This document shows positions 1-7,520 of a stretch of DNA of 10,332 nt, piece by piece. The notes under the pieces are model-generated. The model was not told the origin of the DNA. It did no database searches and saw nothing but the letters and a program-made list of their open reading frames with translations. How positions within the stretch are numbered: position 1 is the stretch's first letter; the number at the start of each line of letters is the position of its first letter. The translations under genes were made by a program, and so were the position numbers. The DNA is from CAYOEZ01 sp964402955 (lineage in GTDB: Bacteria; Chloroflexota; DTOL01; DAOUCN01): contig CAYOEZ010000181.1 in assembly GCA_964402955.1 (NCBI GenBank), positions 1 through 10,332 of the forward strand. Reading direction: 5' to 3'.

Positions 1-2
1 GG

Positions 3-632
3 CTGGAGAAGGGCAAGCCAGAGACGGGCAAGATCGGCGTGCAGCCGGAATGGTTCTACAAGGGTGACGGTAGCTGCATCACGCCGCCCGAGAAACCGCT
101 GCTGCTCCCACCGTATGCTGACGATGGCGGTGAAGAGGCGGAGATCGTGGGGCTGTATGTGATCGCCGACGATCGTTCGGTGCTGCGCGTGGGCTATGCT
201 CTGGGCAACGAGTTCTCCGACCACGTCATGGAGCGCAAGAACTACCTCTACCTGGCGCATTCCAAGCTGCGCACATGCTCGATGGGGCCGGAGTTGTTGC
301 TCGGCGAGCTGCCGGGCAGTATCGAGGGGCGCGTGCGCGTGCTGCGCGGGGGCGAGGAGCTGTGGTCGTCCGAGGTGCTGACCGGCGAGGAGAACATGTC
401 GCACACGCTGGCCAACCTTGAGCACCACCACTTCAAGTACAGCATATTCCGCCGTCCGGGCGACGTGCACTGCCACTTCTTCGGCGCGGCCGTCCTGAGC
501 GTCTCCGCCGGTATCAAGACCAAGCCAGGCGACATGTTCGAGATCAGCGCGCCGCAATTCGGCCGCCCCCTGCGCAACGGGCTGGTCAAGCCGGAGAAGA
601 AGCAATCGCTGGTGACGGTGAAGGAGCTCTGA
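3..632 (+). CDS. AraD1/GguC family protein (5' end outside window)
   Basis: The frame is open from the first bases of the window to a TGA at 630-632, giving 209 residues of what must be the C-terminal two thirds of a longer protein. A GTG at 39 could be read as a start, but the residues around it (TGKIGVQPEWFYKG) belong to the body of the family, so the true start lies upstream. Recognisable family signatures are GGEEAEIVGLYVI, which should include metal-binding acidic residues of the fumarylacetoacetate hydrolase fold, then GYALGNEFSDHVME, YLAHSKLR, and NLEHHHFKYSIFRRPGDVHCH. AraD1/GguC proteins are linked to sugar-acid breakdown (L-2-keto-3-deoxyarabonate dehydratase has been assigned to the AraD1 group); the exact substrate here is inference. 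The enzyme should be cytosolic. The gene is GC-rich and intact to its end. No terminator hairpin is evident after it. Confidence 0.85.
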   Translation: MEKGKPETGKIGVQPEWFYKGDGSCITPPEKPLLLPPYADDGGEEAEIVGLYVIADDRSVLRVGYALGNEFSDHVMERKNYLYLAHSKLRTCSMGPELLLGELPGSIEGRVRVLRGGEELWSSEVLTGEENMSHTLANLEHHHFKYSIFRRPGDVHCHFFGAAVLSVSAGIKTKPGDMFEISAPQFGRPLRNGLVKPEKKQSLVTVKEL

Positions 633-773
633 GTCGGATGGCGAGCACTTGTGGACAACATGCAAGATAATCTGAGTGAAGTTCGATTCGCGTTGCGATG
701 ATCAGGGATCCTGTTGTGTGGTTACTACAAGATAGATCAGTAGAGCCGAAGAGCAACAAGGGGGAAACGCGCT

Positions 774-2096
774 GTGTCCGTGGATAGAGAGCAAATAGAA
801 TCTATCATCAAGGATTTCGTGCAGAAGATAGACGCATATCATGCTCAGGAGAAGCCTCCTGAAGGTGTCTCGGATGCACATGGGGCGGAGCAGGGGCAAT
901 CGCTTCGTGAAGTGGGAGTGGACGAGATACAGAGAACATATGTTGATCCTACGCTTTCGAATCTTGTGACTCTGCTGCCTGATTGCCCACGAGACATCAT
1001 CCAATGGCGTTTATACTACTTGATATCTCGTTCCACCAGCCTCATGGTCCCCGAAGATCGCGATGCTAAGTTGCGCGAGTTTGTGGATGATCTGGTGAGC
1101 AATGGCCGGTTTTTCTGGCACGGCTTCCATCTTGACCAATTCTCAATCGATGGGCTAGCCGATGACTCGCTCTGGTCATTGGCTGACAACTGGAAAATAT
1201 CTAAGGTGAAGTTGCCACCTGCAATCACCTACCCTCAGTACCCTAGTGGCAGCGCCGCTTCTAGGATCACGTACTGGCTCGAAGGATATCGCAGCTACAA
1301 GAAAGTGGATGACCCGTCTCCTACCGGCCTGAAACTCTGGGCTGATGCTAACATCATCCTCGAGGCGCTCAGACTGTACAAACCGGGGGGCGTGGTCTTC
1401 AGCAATATGGGCTTCTCCGTTGACTATCCGTATTTGTCCCCAAAGTTTGACTCTTTGGGATTGCGTCCTCTTGCTGCCGTCGACCAGTATCGCTTGGATT
1501 TTCGCAACTTGGACCATGCGAAGTCCTTCATAGATTGGTGGCAGGAAAGAAGCCCGCGAAGGTACAATGCTGGTCAAAAATCCAAGTTCGACAACCGGCT
1601 GCGCCAAGCATTGCGGGGCTTCAGCTCTGTGTATCAGGCGATGGACTGGCAGGAGATGCTGCTCAATGCTATTAGTGCTCTTGAGTTGTTGCTCAACATT
1701 GGGAATCTGGAACTGAAGTTCCGGTTAGCCACGCGCATTGCTCTCCTTTTGGCTCCAGTCACAATCACAGATGTGCGCCGCCTTTATCAGTCGGTAGGCA
1801 CACTATATAATGTTAGGTCTGCAATTGCACATGGGGATTGGGAGGGAGCTGACGAGCAAGCCCAGAAAGCCGCCCGTGCTCAGGCACAGCCGACGGAAAC
1901 AGCAGGCATTGACTTGGCCCTAATTGCTACTGATATGCTACGCAAGCTAATCATTATGTTGAAGGTACTTCAGGAGCAGAGACAAGACCCCGACGATTGG
2001 CTGGACGAAGGCAGGCTTTATGACCCGAAGGAATATGGCACACTGACCAAGCTAGTGGAACCGGCCAAAACGCTCTGGAATCAGGGAGCGTCGTAG
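774..2096 (+). CDS. Apea-like HEPN domain protein, possible defence RNase
   Basis: This encodes a 440-residue protein with a GTG start preceded by an AGGGGG ribosome-binding site at 759-764. Residues 1-250 are a mixed N-terminal region I do not recognise. Residues about 265-405 are helical and look like an Apea-type HEPN domain: QEMLLNAISALELLL, a KFRLATRIALLL helix, then LYNVRSAIAHGD. The last segment supplies the RX4H motif (R348, H353) expected of HEPN ribonucleases. No signal peptide or membrane helix is seen. HEPN domains of this type occur in anti-phage proteins such as ApeA, where they act as RNases; a defence role here is inference. The gene is clearly less GC-rich than the flanking AraD1 and M20 genes, which suggests acquisition. 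A GATAAT hexamer at 666-671 has no convincing -35, so the promoter is unresolved. Confidence 0.7.
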   Translation: MSVDREQIESIIKDFVQKIDAYHAQEKPPEGVSDAHGAEQGQSLREVGVDEIQRTYVDPTLSNLVTLLPDCPRDIIQWRLYYLISRSTSLMVPEDRDAKLREFVDDLVSNGRFFWHGFHLDQFSIDGLADDSLWSLADNWKISKVKLPPAITYPQYPSGSAASRITYWLEGYRSYKKVDDPSPTGLKLWADANIILEALRLYKPGGVVFSNMGFSVDYPYLSPKFDSLGLRPLAAVDQYRLDFRNLDHAKSFIDWWQERSPRRYNAGQKSKFDNRLRQALRGFSSVYQAMDWQEMLLNAISALELLLNIGNLELKFRLATRIALLLAPVTITDVRRLYQSVGTLYNVRSAIAHGDWEGADEQAQKAARAQAQPTETAGIDLALIATDMLRKLIIMLKVLQEQRQDPDDWLDEGRLYDPKEYGTLTKLVEPAKTLWNQGAS

Positions 2097-2154
2097 TATT
2101 GGATAGCGGCATTTTGTACCTCTAGACTGATTGATATGAGGAGTCTGCTTGATT

Positions 2155-3564
2155 ATGTTATCGCACACTGGCCTTTCCTGGATTGACGACAACACCCCCG
2201 ACCTCATCGCGCTCAGCGACGACATCTGGGGCTACGCTGAGCTGGGCTTGCAGGAGACGCGTTCGGTAGCGGCGCAGGCTGCCTATTTGCAGAAACAGGG
2301 CTTCCGCGTCAAGCTGGGCGTCGCCGCCATGCCGTCGGCGCTGGTGGCTAAGTATGGCGCGGGTAAGCCCATCATCGGCTTCCTGGGCGAATATGACGCG
2401 CTGATGGGGCTATCGCAGAAGGCGTCGCCGCACAAGGACCCGCTGCACGAGGGTGGGCCGGGCCACGGCTGCGGCCACAACCTGCTCGGCGTGGGCAGCC
2501 TGGCCGCGGCGGTGGCGCTCAAGCGCGAGATCGAAAGCGGCGCGGCGCGGGGAACCGTGCGTTACTACGGCTGCCCGGCGGAAGACTCGGCCAGCGGCAA
2601 GGTCTTCATGGCCAAGCACGGGCTGTTCAACGACCTGGACGCAGCCATTACGTGGCACCCCATGCACATGAACACGACACGCTGGGGCAGCAACCTGGCC
2701 AACAACTCGGTGCGTTTCCTGTTCCACGGGCGCACCGCACACGCCGCCGCCGCCCCGCACATGGGCATCAGCGCCCTCGACGCTGTCGAGTTGATGAACG
2801 TCGGCGTCAACTACCTGCGCGAGCATATCATCCAGGACGCACGCATCCACTACGTGATCACCAAAGGCGGCGGGCAACCCAACGTTGTGCCGGCCGAGGC
2901 CGAGGTGTGGTACTACGTGCGTGCGCCGCATCGCTCGGACGTCGAGGACATCTACCAGAAAGTCATCACCATCGCCAAAGGGGCATGCCTGATGACAGGC
3001 GCAACGGTGGACGTGAAGTTCGTGAAAGGCGTGCATGAGGTCATTCATAACCCGGTCGTCTCGCAGGTGCTCGAGGAGAGCCTGCTCAAGGTGGGGCCGC
3101 CGCAGTTCAGCGCAGAAGAGCTTGCCTTCGCCCGCGAGATCGAAAAATCGTTCACGCCCGGCCAGAAAGAATCTGTCCTGCGCGCCGGCCACGTCCCGCC
3201 TGAGTACTGGAATCTGACGTTGCACGATAGCATCGCCCCCGGCTATGGTCACGGCGTCATTTCGCACGGCTCGACCGATGTCGCCGAGGTAAGCTGGATT
3301 GCGCCCACCGGCGAGATCACCACGGCAACGTGGGTGATGGGAGTTGCCGGGCATTCGTGGCAGATCACAGCTACCTGCGGCATGAGCATCGGCCACAAGG
3401 GGATGATCGTCGCTGCCAAGGCGATGGCGCTGGCCGGCTTTGAGCTGATGACAAAGCCCGATCTCTTGCAGAAGGCGAAAGAGGCGTTCATCAAGGATAC
3501 CGACGGCAAGCCCTACGTCTCCCCGCTGCCGGCTGAGATGGTGGCGCCGCTGGAGCAATTCTGA
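2155..3564 (+). CDS. M20 family amidohydrolase, AbgB-like
   Basis: This M20-family metal-dependent amidohydrolase is about 469 residues long, close to AbgB (aminobenzoyl-glutamate utilisation protein B). Numbered from the ATG at 2155, the metal-ligand motif HGCGHNLLG lies near 104-112, the catalytic acidic segment CPAEDSASG near 140-148, TWHPMH near 166-171, and the dimerisation-domain histidine in HGRTAHAAAAPH near 191-202. A late GHSWQ histidine also fits the family. The protein is expected to be cytosolic and to cleave an amide bond such as p-aminobenzoyl-glutamate or another N-acyl amino acid; the actual substrate cannot be told. Start choice: GAGGAG at 2138-2143 lies 11 nt before this ATG and 5 nt before an in-frame TTG at 2149, so either is possible. 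It sits 58 bp after the HEPN gene but is far more GC-rich, so a shared function is not implied. Its stop codon lies in a hairpin stem. Confidence 0.9.
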   Translation: MLSHTGLSWIDDNTPDLIALSDDIWGYAELGLQETRSVAAQAAYLQKQGFRVKLGVAAMPSALVAKYGAGKPIIGFLGEYDALMGLSQKASPHKDPLHEGGPGHGCGHNLLGVGSLAAAVALKREIESGAARGTVRYYGCPAEDSASGKVFMAKHGLFNDLDAAITWHPMHMNTTRWGSNLANNSVRFLFHGRTAHAAAAPHMGISALDAVELMNVGVNYLREHIIQDARIHYVITKGGGQPNVVPAEAEVWYYVRAPHRSDVEDIYQKVITIAKGACLMTGATVDVKFVKGVHEVIHNPVVSQVLEESLLKVGPPQFSAEELAFAREIEKSFTPGQKESVLRAGHVPPEYWNLTLHDSIAPGYGHGVISHGSTDVAEVSWIAPTGEITTATWVMGVAGHSWQITATCGMSIGHKGMIVAAKAMALAGFELMTKPDLLQKAKEAFIKDTDGKPYVSPLPAEMVAPLEQF

Positions 3565-3588
3565 GACCCCCGAGGTCTCAGAATTGCT
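3554..3588 (+). terminator. Perfect 15-bp hairpin overlapping the M20 gene stop
   Basis: AGCAATTCTGAGACC at 3554-3568 and its exact reverse complement at 3574-3588 are separated by the 5-nt loop CCCGA. The stop codon TGA (3562-3564) lies in the left arm. A second possible pairing joins GCTGGAGC (3549-3556) with GCTCCAGC (3592-3599), which would extend or compete with the stem. There is no T-run after it, so this is a terminator-like or mRNA 3'-end structure rather than a textbook intrinsic terminator. Confidence 0.6.
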
Positions 3589-3599
3589 GGCGCTCCAGC

Positions 3600-3842
3600 C
3601 TGGCTGTTCCGTGCGCCGATGTCGAGCGATTTGAGGCGCTGGTTGGGAAGTGATTGGGTGAGCTCATCTTTCTTGATCGTGCAGAGCGCGCTCTATTCCG
3701 CGCCAGAATGGGGGCTCTCTTGCCGCCTGGACGGCGCAAGGGAGCGCCTTACTACACAGATTGGGAAGGCAGGCGCTGTCTTCAGAAAACATGACGCTCA
3801 CCCGGTCTGTGCGCCGCACTACTGCAACCCGCTCGACTATGC
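3600..3842. other. Intergenic stretch with no supported gene
   Basis: Between the hairpin after the M20 gene and the comM promoter I see no coding signature, RNA gene or repeat. An open frame from 3619 to 3924 exists, but it runs through the comM promoter and into comM in another frame and resembles no family I recognise. Confidence 0.5.
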
Positions 3843-3848
3843 TATAAT
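3840..3848 (+). promoter_or_regulatory. Extended -10 promoter for comM
   Basis: TGCTATAAT forms a consensus -10 (TATAAT, 3843-3848) with the TG extension one base upstream. The hexamer 17 nt upstream (TACTGC, 3820-3825) is a poor -35, as is common for extended -10 promoters. Transcription would start near 3855, giving a leader of roughly 40 nt before the comM ATG. The location just before an intact gene in an otherwise empty stretch supports it. Confidence 0.65.
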
Positions 3849-3893
3849 ATGGGCGCGCCTACCGGACCCCAACATCCTTGCCCGGAGTTGCCC

Positions 3894-5441
3894 ATGCTTG
3901 CCAAGGTTGCTAGTTGCGCCATGATCGGTCTCGATGGAGCGATCGTCCAGGTAGAGGTGGACATCTCGCCGGGCTTGCCCGCCTTCACCGTCGTTGGTCT
4001 GCCCGACGCCGCTGTGCAAGAGGCGCGCGAGCGCGTGCGTGCCGCCGTCCGTAACTCCGGCTGTTGGTTCCCGGACAAGCGCATCACCGTCAACCTCGCC
4101 CCGGCCGACCTGCGCAAGGAAGGACCGGCCTATGACCTGCCCATGGCCGTTGCTCTGCTCGCGGCCGCGGAGCAGGTTCTGTTGAGCGAACAGATCAGGG
4201 CTGTGTTCCTGGGCGAGTTGTCGCTGGATGGCGCTGTGCGCCACACGTCTGGCATTCTGCCCATGGTCTCGATAGCCAAGGACAACGGCTTCGACACGAT
4301 TTTTGTCCCCTCTGCCGATGCGCCCGAAGCGGCGCTCATTGACGGCGTGACCATCATCCCCGTCAGCACCCTGGCCGACCTGGCTGCTCACCTGCGCGGC
4401 ATGCGGGTCATTCCACGCTTCGAGCCAGTGAGCCTTGCAACCCTGATACACGATGAGATGATCGCCGGCGCTGACTTTGCGCATATCAAGGGGCAGGAGC
4501 ACGTCAAGCGGGCGCTGGAGGTGGCAGCGGCGGGCGGGCATAATGTCATCATGCAGGGGCCCCCCGGCACAGGCAAGACGCTCCTGGCCCGCGCCGTGCC
4601 TGGCATCATGCCGGCAATGAGCATCAACGAGGCGTTGGATGTGACCAAGGTCTACAGCGTGTGCGGACTCCTGCCCGCCGGAACACCGCTGCTGATGCAG
4701 CGCCCCTTCCGCTCACCGCACCATACAATCAGCCACGCCGGGCTGGTGGGCGGCGGCCATTTTCCGCGCCCGGGCGAGATCACGCTGGCCCACCGCGGCG
4801 TGCTCTTCCTCGACGAGGTGCCCGAGTTTAACCCCTATGTGCTCGAAGTGCTGCGCCAGCCACTGGAGGATCGTGTCGTGACCATCAGCCGCGTCACCGG
4901 CTCGCTCACCTTCCCGGCCAACTTTATCTTGATTGCGGCGATGAATCCGTGCCCCTGCGGCTATTACGGCGACGCACGCAAAGAGTGCACCTGCACCAAC
5001 TCGATGATCACCCGCTACCAGAAGAAGCTCTCCGGCCCGCTGCTCGACCGCATTGACATACATGTTGAGGTGCCGCGCGTCGACTACGAGAAGCTGGCCG
5101 ACAGCCGCGCCGGCGAAACATCGGCGGATGTACGGAAGCGGGTGGAAGCGGCGCGCGAGCGGCAGCGGGCGCGCTTCGCCCACGTTCCCCGGCCCAAGGG
5201 CGCCTCGCCGCTCTACACTAACGCCGACATGGGCGTGACCGAGATTCGCGAGTTCGGCCAGGCCGACGCCGCCGGCCAGAGCCCGCTGCGCGCCGCCATG
5301 AACCAGCTCAACCTCTCTGCCCGCGCCTACCACCGTGTGCTCAAGCTGGCGCGCACCATCGCCGATCTGGCCGGCAGCGATGCCATCCAGGCTGCGCATA
5401 TTGCGGAGGCGATACAGTATAGACCGCGGAGGGCGCTGTGA
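3894..5441 (+). CDS. comM: ComM/YifB family AAA+ ATPase (Mg-chelatase-like)
   Basis: A complete 515-residue ComM/YifB protein, the usual family length. The ATG at 3894 is chosen because the protein then begins MLAKVASCAMIGLDG, as the family does, and GGAG at 3884-3887 is well spaced. An in-frame ATG at 3849 overlaps the promoter and is rejected. Domains in order: N-terminal Lon-protease-like ChlI fold (about 20-165), AAA+ core (about 190-395) with Walker A GPPGTGKT (222-229), Walker B VLFLDE (303-308), the cysteine-rich MNPCPCGYYGD (350-360) and GPLLDRIDIH (381-390), then the Mg-chelatase C-terminal helical domain ending RPRRAL. In characterised bacteria ComM is a hexameric helicase promoting branch migration during integration of transforming DNA; the same role is inferred here. 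comM is also a known insertion target (AbaR islands of Acinetobacter). Its last 60-100 bp are repeated four times downstream. Confidence 0.95.
   Translation: MLAKVASCAMIGLDGAIVQVEVDISPGLPAFTVVGLPDAAVQEARERVRAAVRNSGCWFPDKRITVNLAPADLRKEGPAYDLPMAVALLAAAEQVLLSEQIRAVFLGELSLDGAVRHTSGILPMVSIAKDNGFDTIFVPSADAPEAALIDGVTIIPVSTLADLAAHLRGMRVIPRFEPVSLATLIHDEMIAGADFAHIKGQEHVKRALEVAAAGGHNVIMQGPPGTGKTLLARAVPGIMPAMSINEALDVTKVYSVCGLLPAGTPLLMQRPFRSPHHTISHAGLVGGGHFPRPGEITLAHRGVLFLDEVPEFNPYVLEVLRQPLEDRVVTISRVTGSLTFPANFILIAAMNPCPCGYYGDARKECTCTNSMITRYQKKLSGPLLDRIDIHVEVPRVDYEKLADSRAGETSADVRKRVEAARERQRARFAHVPRPKGASPLYTNADMGVTEIREFGQADAAGQSPLRAAMNQLNLSARAYHRVLKLARTIADLAGSDAIQAAHIAEAIQYRPRRAL
5338..5441 (+). repeat. comM 3'-end repeat, copy 1 (in the intact gene)
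   Basis: This is the reference copy, the real C-terminal coding end of comM. It includes TGCTCAAGCTGGCGC (5338-5352), GGCGCGCACCATC (5348-5360), the core from CTGGCCGGCAGC (5367 onward) and GAGGCGATACAGTAT (5406-5420). It encodes VLKLARTIADLAGSDAIQ and ends QYRPRRAL before TGA. The downstream copies start at different points within this segment. Confidence 0.9.
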
Positions 5442-5457
5442 GCAAAGGAGGGCAGAC

Positions 5458-6033
5458 ATGGCAAAGAGGGAAGGCACATCTAGGGCATCCAGTGTGAGTA
5501 CCGGTATAGCGCTAGCACTTACTGCATTCGCACTTTCCATGTTTCTCTTTTTTGATAGGCAGTACTTTGGCTCCTATTCAGGAACAATGGCAGTTGCGCT
5601 CGTTGTGATTGGCTTTGCTGCTCTCGGAACAGAACTCGAAAGTCTGAGCGAAGAAGGACAGCAGTCGACAATGGGGCAAGCAAAAGCGTCGGGTGTGTTC
5701 AGCAACATCGGTATCGGTTTAGCGCTGCTTATAGCATGGGCTGCGCTGTACTCGTCTGTTTCGACGACGTGGGGAAACATTCTGTTATTCCCCATCTTGC
5801 TGTTCGCGATTTTCGGCACCATGTTGGGTTTCGTCAATCTTCTGTTATCAGCCACGCCAGTTGGTTCGGACATACAGGACAACCATCCGAGCTCCAATGC
5901 GGTCGCTCAAGCCCAGAACCGGGTCAACAGACCTTGGTCATTGGCACTGAGGATTGCCGTGGCAATTTCGGGGATTCTTGGATTTATCGCATCTGTACTC
6001 CAAATCCTGCAGTTTCTCAAAATCGTTCAATAG
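5458..6033 (+). CDS. Five-helix membrane protein of unknown function (cargo 1)
   Basis: A 191-residue protein starting at ATG 5458 with AGGAGGG just upstream, 16 nt after the comM stop, so it could be co-transcribed with comM. I do not recognise the family. Five hydrophobic stretches are visible: about 12-31 (GIALALTAFALSMFLFF), 41-60 (GTMAVALVVIGFAALG), 80-103 (SNIGIGLALLIAWAALYSSV), 104-130 (ILLFPILLFAIFGTMLGF) and 160-188 (LALRIAVAISGILGFIASVL). The linkers are short, with one polar loop of about 20 residues rich in E, Q and S (LESLSEEGQQST) and a hydrophilic stretch near 140-158. It has no enzymatic motif. Base composition is lower in GC than comM, suggesting a different origin. It is the only gene between the real comM end and the second comM-end repeat. 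Roles such as an effector or immunity membrane protein are possible but untested. Confidence 0.75.
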   Translation: MAKREGTSRASSVSTGIALALTAFALSMFLFFDRQYFGSYSGTMAVALVVIGFAALGTELESLSEEGQQSTMGQAKASGVFSNIGIGLALLIAWAALYSSVSTTWGNILLFPILLFAIFGTMLGFVNLLLSATPVGSDIQDNHPSSNAVAQAQNRVNRPWSLALRIAVAISGILGFIASVLQILQFLKIVQ

Positions 6034-6077
6034 GTTTTGGGTTCCATTCGATCATGGCCTCTATACACGTGCCCAAG

Positions 6078-6145
6078 CTGGCCGGCAGCGACGCCATCCA
6101 GGCAGCGCATACTGCCGAGGCGATACGGTACAGACCGAGATGGCG
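6078..6145 (+). repeat. comM 3'-end repeat, copy 2
   Basis: Ungapped match to the comM end: 55 of 63 positions are identical between 5367-5429 and 6078-6140. Translated in the comM frame it reads LAGSDAIQAAHTAEAIRYRP, against LAGSDAIQAAHIAEAIQYRP in comM. Most differences are third-base changes. Similarity fades left of 6078. The terminal stop is not kept: it reads on as RWRIW. It lies 44 nt after the cargo 1 stop. Confidence 0.9.
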
Positions 6146-6180
6146 AATATGGGTGTCACTTCAGAAGTTACGTTTCCGTC

Positions 6181-6209
6181 TTGCGATTCACCTGGTGCCT
6201 TGTCAGAAT
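6181..6209 (+). promoter_or_regulatory. Candidate promoter for the nuclease-like gene
   Basis: TTGCGA (6181-6186) and CAGAAT (6204-6209) are separated by 17 nt, each matching the sigma-70 consensus at four positions. A start near 6216 would leave a short leader before the GTG at 6239. The match is moderate, so this is a candidate only. Confidence 0.35.
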
Positions 6210-6226
6210 CCCGGGTCTCGTCAACG

Positions 6227-6233
6227 AGGAGGT
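6227..6233 (+). promoter_or_regulatory. Strong Shine-Dalgarno that fixes the GTG 6239 start
   Basis: AGGAGGT lies 5 nt before GTG at 6239. This is the best ribosome-binding site in the right half of the window. It argues that the nuclease-like protein starts there and not at the TTG at 6274 that opens the downstream frame. Confidence 0.7.
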
Positions 6234-6238
6234 GTTCC

Positions 6239-7320
6239 GTGAGGATTCTCATTCGAAACGATAAGTCCAAGCATTGGGAATTCGCCGAACCTGTCAGCCC
6301 CAAGATAGAGGCAAACTCCAAAACTTGCTCATCGAGTCGCCGTCTCTGGTTCCGATCGATGAGATCCGCGTTGGTGTCGCTCCCCTTGTGGTTGCGGTCA
6401 GCGAGTTTGGTCTTCCGGGGTCCGGCAACACGGATGTCATAGCGCTCAGCGCCGATGGTGATATCGCGATCATCGAATGCAAGCTAGCCACAAACCCGGA
6501 GAGCAAGAGAAAAGTCATCGGCCAGATCCTCGAATATGCAGCTTTTCTCTGGGGCATGAGCTCCCAAGAGCTCGACCGCCGCGTCCTGGCCAAGCGTGGG
6601 CTGCCATTGGCGGGGCTTGTCGAAGCCGCAGTGGCGGGTGAATGGGACAGGACCACGTTTCAGATTGGGTTGGAGCAATCGCTGGCTACAGGTGCTTTCA
6701 TCTTGGTCATTGTCGTGGACGAAATCAATGAGGAACTCAGGCGCATCATCATGTACATCAACGAATGCAGCAAGTCAGGTTTCACTCTGCACGCCCTCGA
6801 AGTGAGACGATTTCAGAGTGCAGGCGTAGAAGTGCTTGTCCCGCACCTGCATGGCACCTCCGCTAAACCTCCGGTGAACGGAAAGCGCAAGAAGTGGTCG
6901 GAAGAGGAGTTCTTTGATGTGCTCAAGCACAGCACGGGTGCAGAAGTGGTGCATGTTGTGGAAGACTTGTTTGAATGGTCACAAGGCAATGCCGACCGAG
7001 TTTGGCTTGGAAGTGGTGTTGAGACAGGATCGTTTACCTTCCACTACCTGAGAGACGGCAAGACTATATCCGTCTTCACTATATACACAAATGGCAAGTT
7101 GATGCTCAACTACGGATACCTAGCACCCTCACTAGGCGCGGATGTTATGCATGAGTTTCATCAGCGCATAGCGGCCCTCCAAGCATTCAAGAAAGTCCCT
7201 GAGGACTTCACAAAGTGGCCAACGATTCCGATCTCAGATGCATTCAAGGATAAGAATGATGTCGCGGCATTCAAGCAGGTTGTCCAGTGGCTCCGAGATA
7301 GAATGGTCACGAAAGCCTGA
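6239..7320 (+). CDS. PD-(D/E)XK nuclease-like protein, frameshifted near its start (cargo 2)
   Basis: Translation from GTG 6239 gives MRILIRNDKSKHWEF and continues to KIEA. It must then shift by one base near the A-run at 6313-6316 to enter the frame that runs KLQNLLIESPSL to the stop at 7320. Restoring one A joins both parts into about 360 residues. The core looks like a PD-(D/E)XK nuclease. In corrected numbering these are D66 in GSGNTDVIALS, E80 and K82 in IAIIECKLA, and the follow-on helix GQILEYAAFLWG with Q96 and Y100, as in RecB/NucS-like nucleases. The C-terminal half (about 215-355), including SFTFHYLRDGKTIS, is unassigned. No membrane segment is seen. Substrate is unknown; such proteins often occur among defence genes. 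Without the missing base, only a version starting at TTG 6274 (348 residues) would be made. GC content is below that of comM. Confidence 0.7.
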
Positions 7321-7349
7321 GATTTGGCAGCCCACTCCGCTCGCTAGTC

Positions 7350-7443
7350 GGCGCGCACCATCAGCGGTCCAGCGGGCCGCGACAGCATCCAGGCGGCGCA
7401 TGTCGCTTGGGCGATTCAGTACCGGCCGAGACGGCAGGGATGA
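7350..7443 (+). repeat. comM 3'-end repeat, copy 3
   Basis: It starts with an exact GGCGCGCACCATC (as 5348-5360 in comM) and aligns without gaps to the comM end, about 60 of 82 positions identical. It translates to SIQAAHVAWAIQYRPRRQG followed by TGA at 7441-7443, so it keeps the stop at the comM end. Resemblance may extend left to about 7340. It begins about 30 nt after the cargo 2 stop. The sequence after the stop is shared with copy 5. Confidence 0.88.
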
Positions 7444-7459
7444 CATCAGGAGCTTTTGC

Positions 7460-7488
7460 TTGACGTTCCAGTGCCAACGGGCTATGAT
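7460..7488 (+). promoter_or_regulatory. Strong sigma-70-like promoter after repeat copy 3
   Basis: TTGACG (7460-7465) and TATGAT (7483-7488) are separated by an ideal 17 nt. The start would be near 7495, giving a leader of about 26 nt to the MNT ATG at 7521, with GAGGTGG at 7510-7516. The same TTGACG element stands at the matching place after copy 5, so the promoter is part of the repeated unit. Confidence 0.75.
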
Positions 7489-7520
7489 GGACACGCGATG
7501 TTCAGAAATGAGGTGGCACG

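Noticed and set aside
2410..3558. Long reverse-strand open frame opposite the M20 gene
   Set aside because: It is the antisense shadow of a GC-rich gene; its translation is rich in H, R and A with no motif. The same holds for the reverse frames at 3837-4541 and 4713-5540.
3849..3893. Upstream in-frame ATG as the comM start
   Set aside because: It overlaps the -10 element, and the extra residues are not part of the family; the ATG at 3894 has a ribosome-binding site and the usual MLAKV start.
3619..3924. 101-residue open frame before comM
   Set aside because: It runs across the comM promoter and start in another frame, has no clear ribosome-binding site and shows no family resemblance.
5736..6242. 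168-residue frame spanning the second repeat
   Set aside because: Its first part is a shifted reading of the membrane protein gene; only the short comM-like segment in it is meaningful, and it is listed as a repeat.
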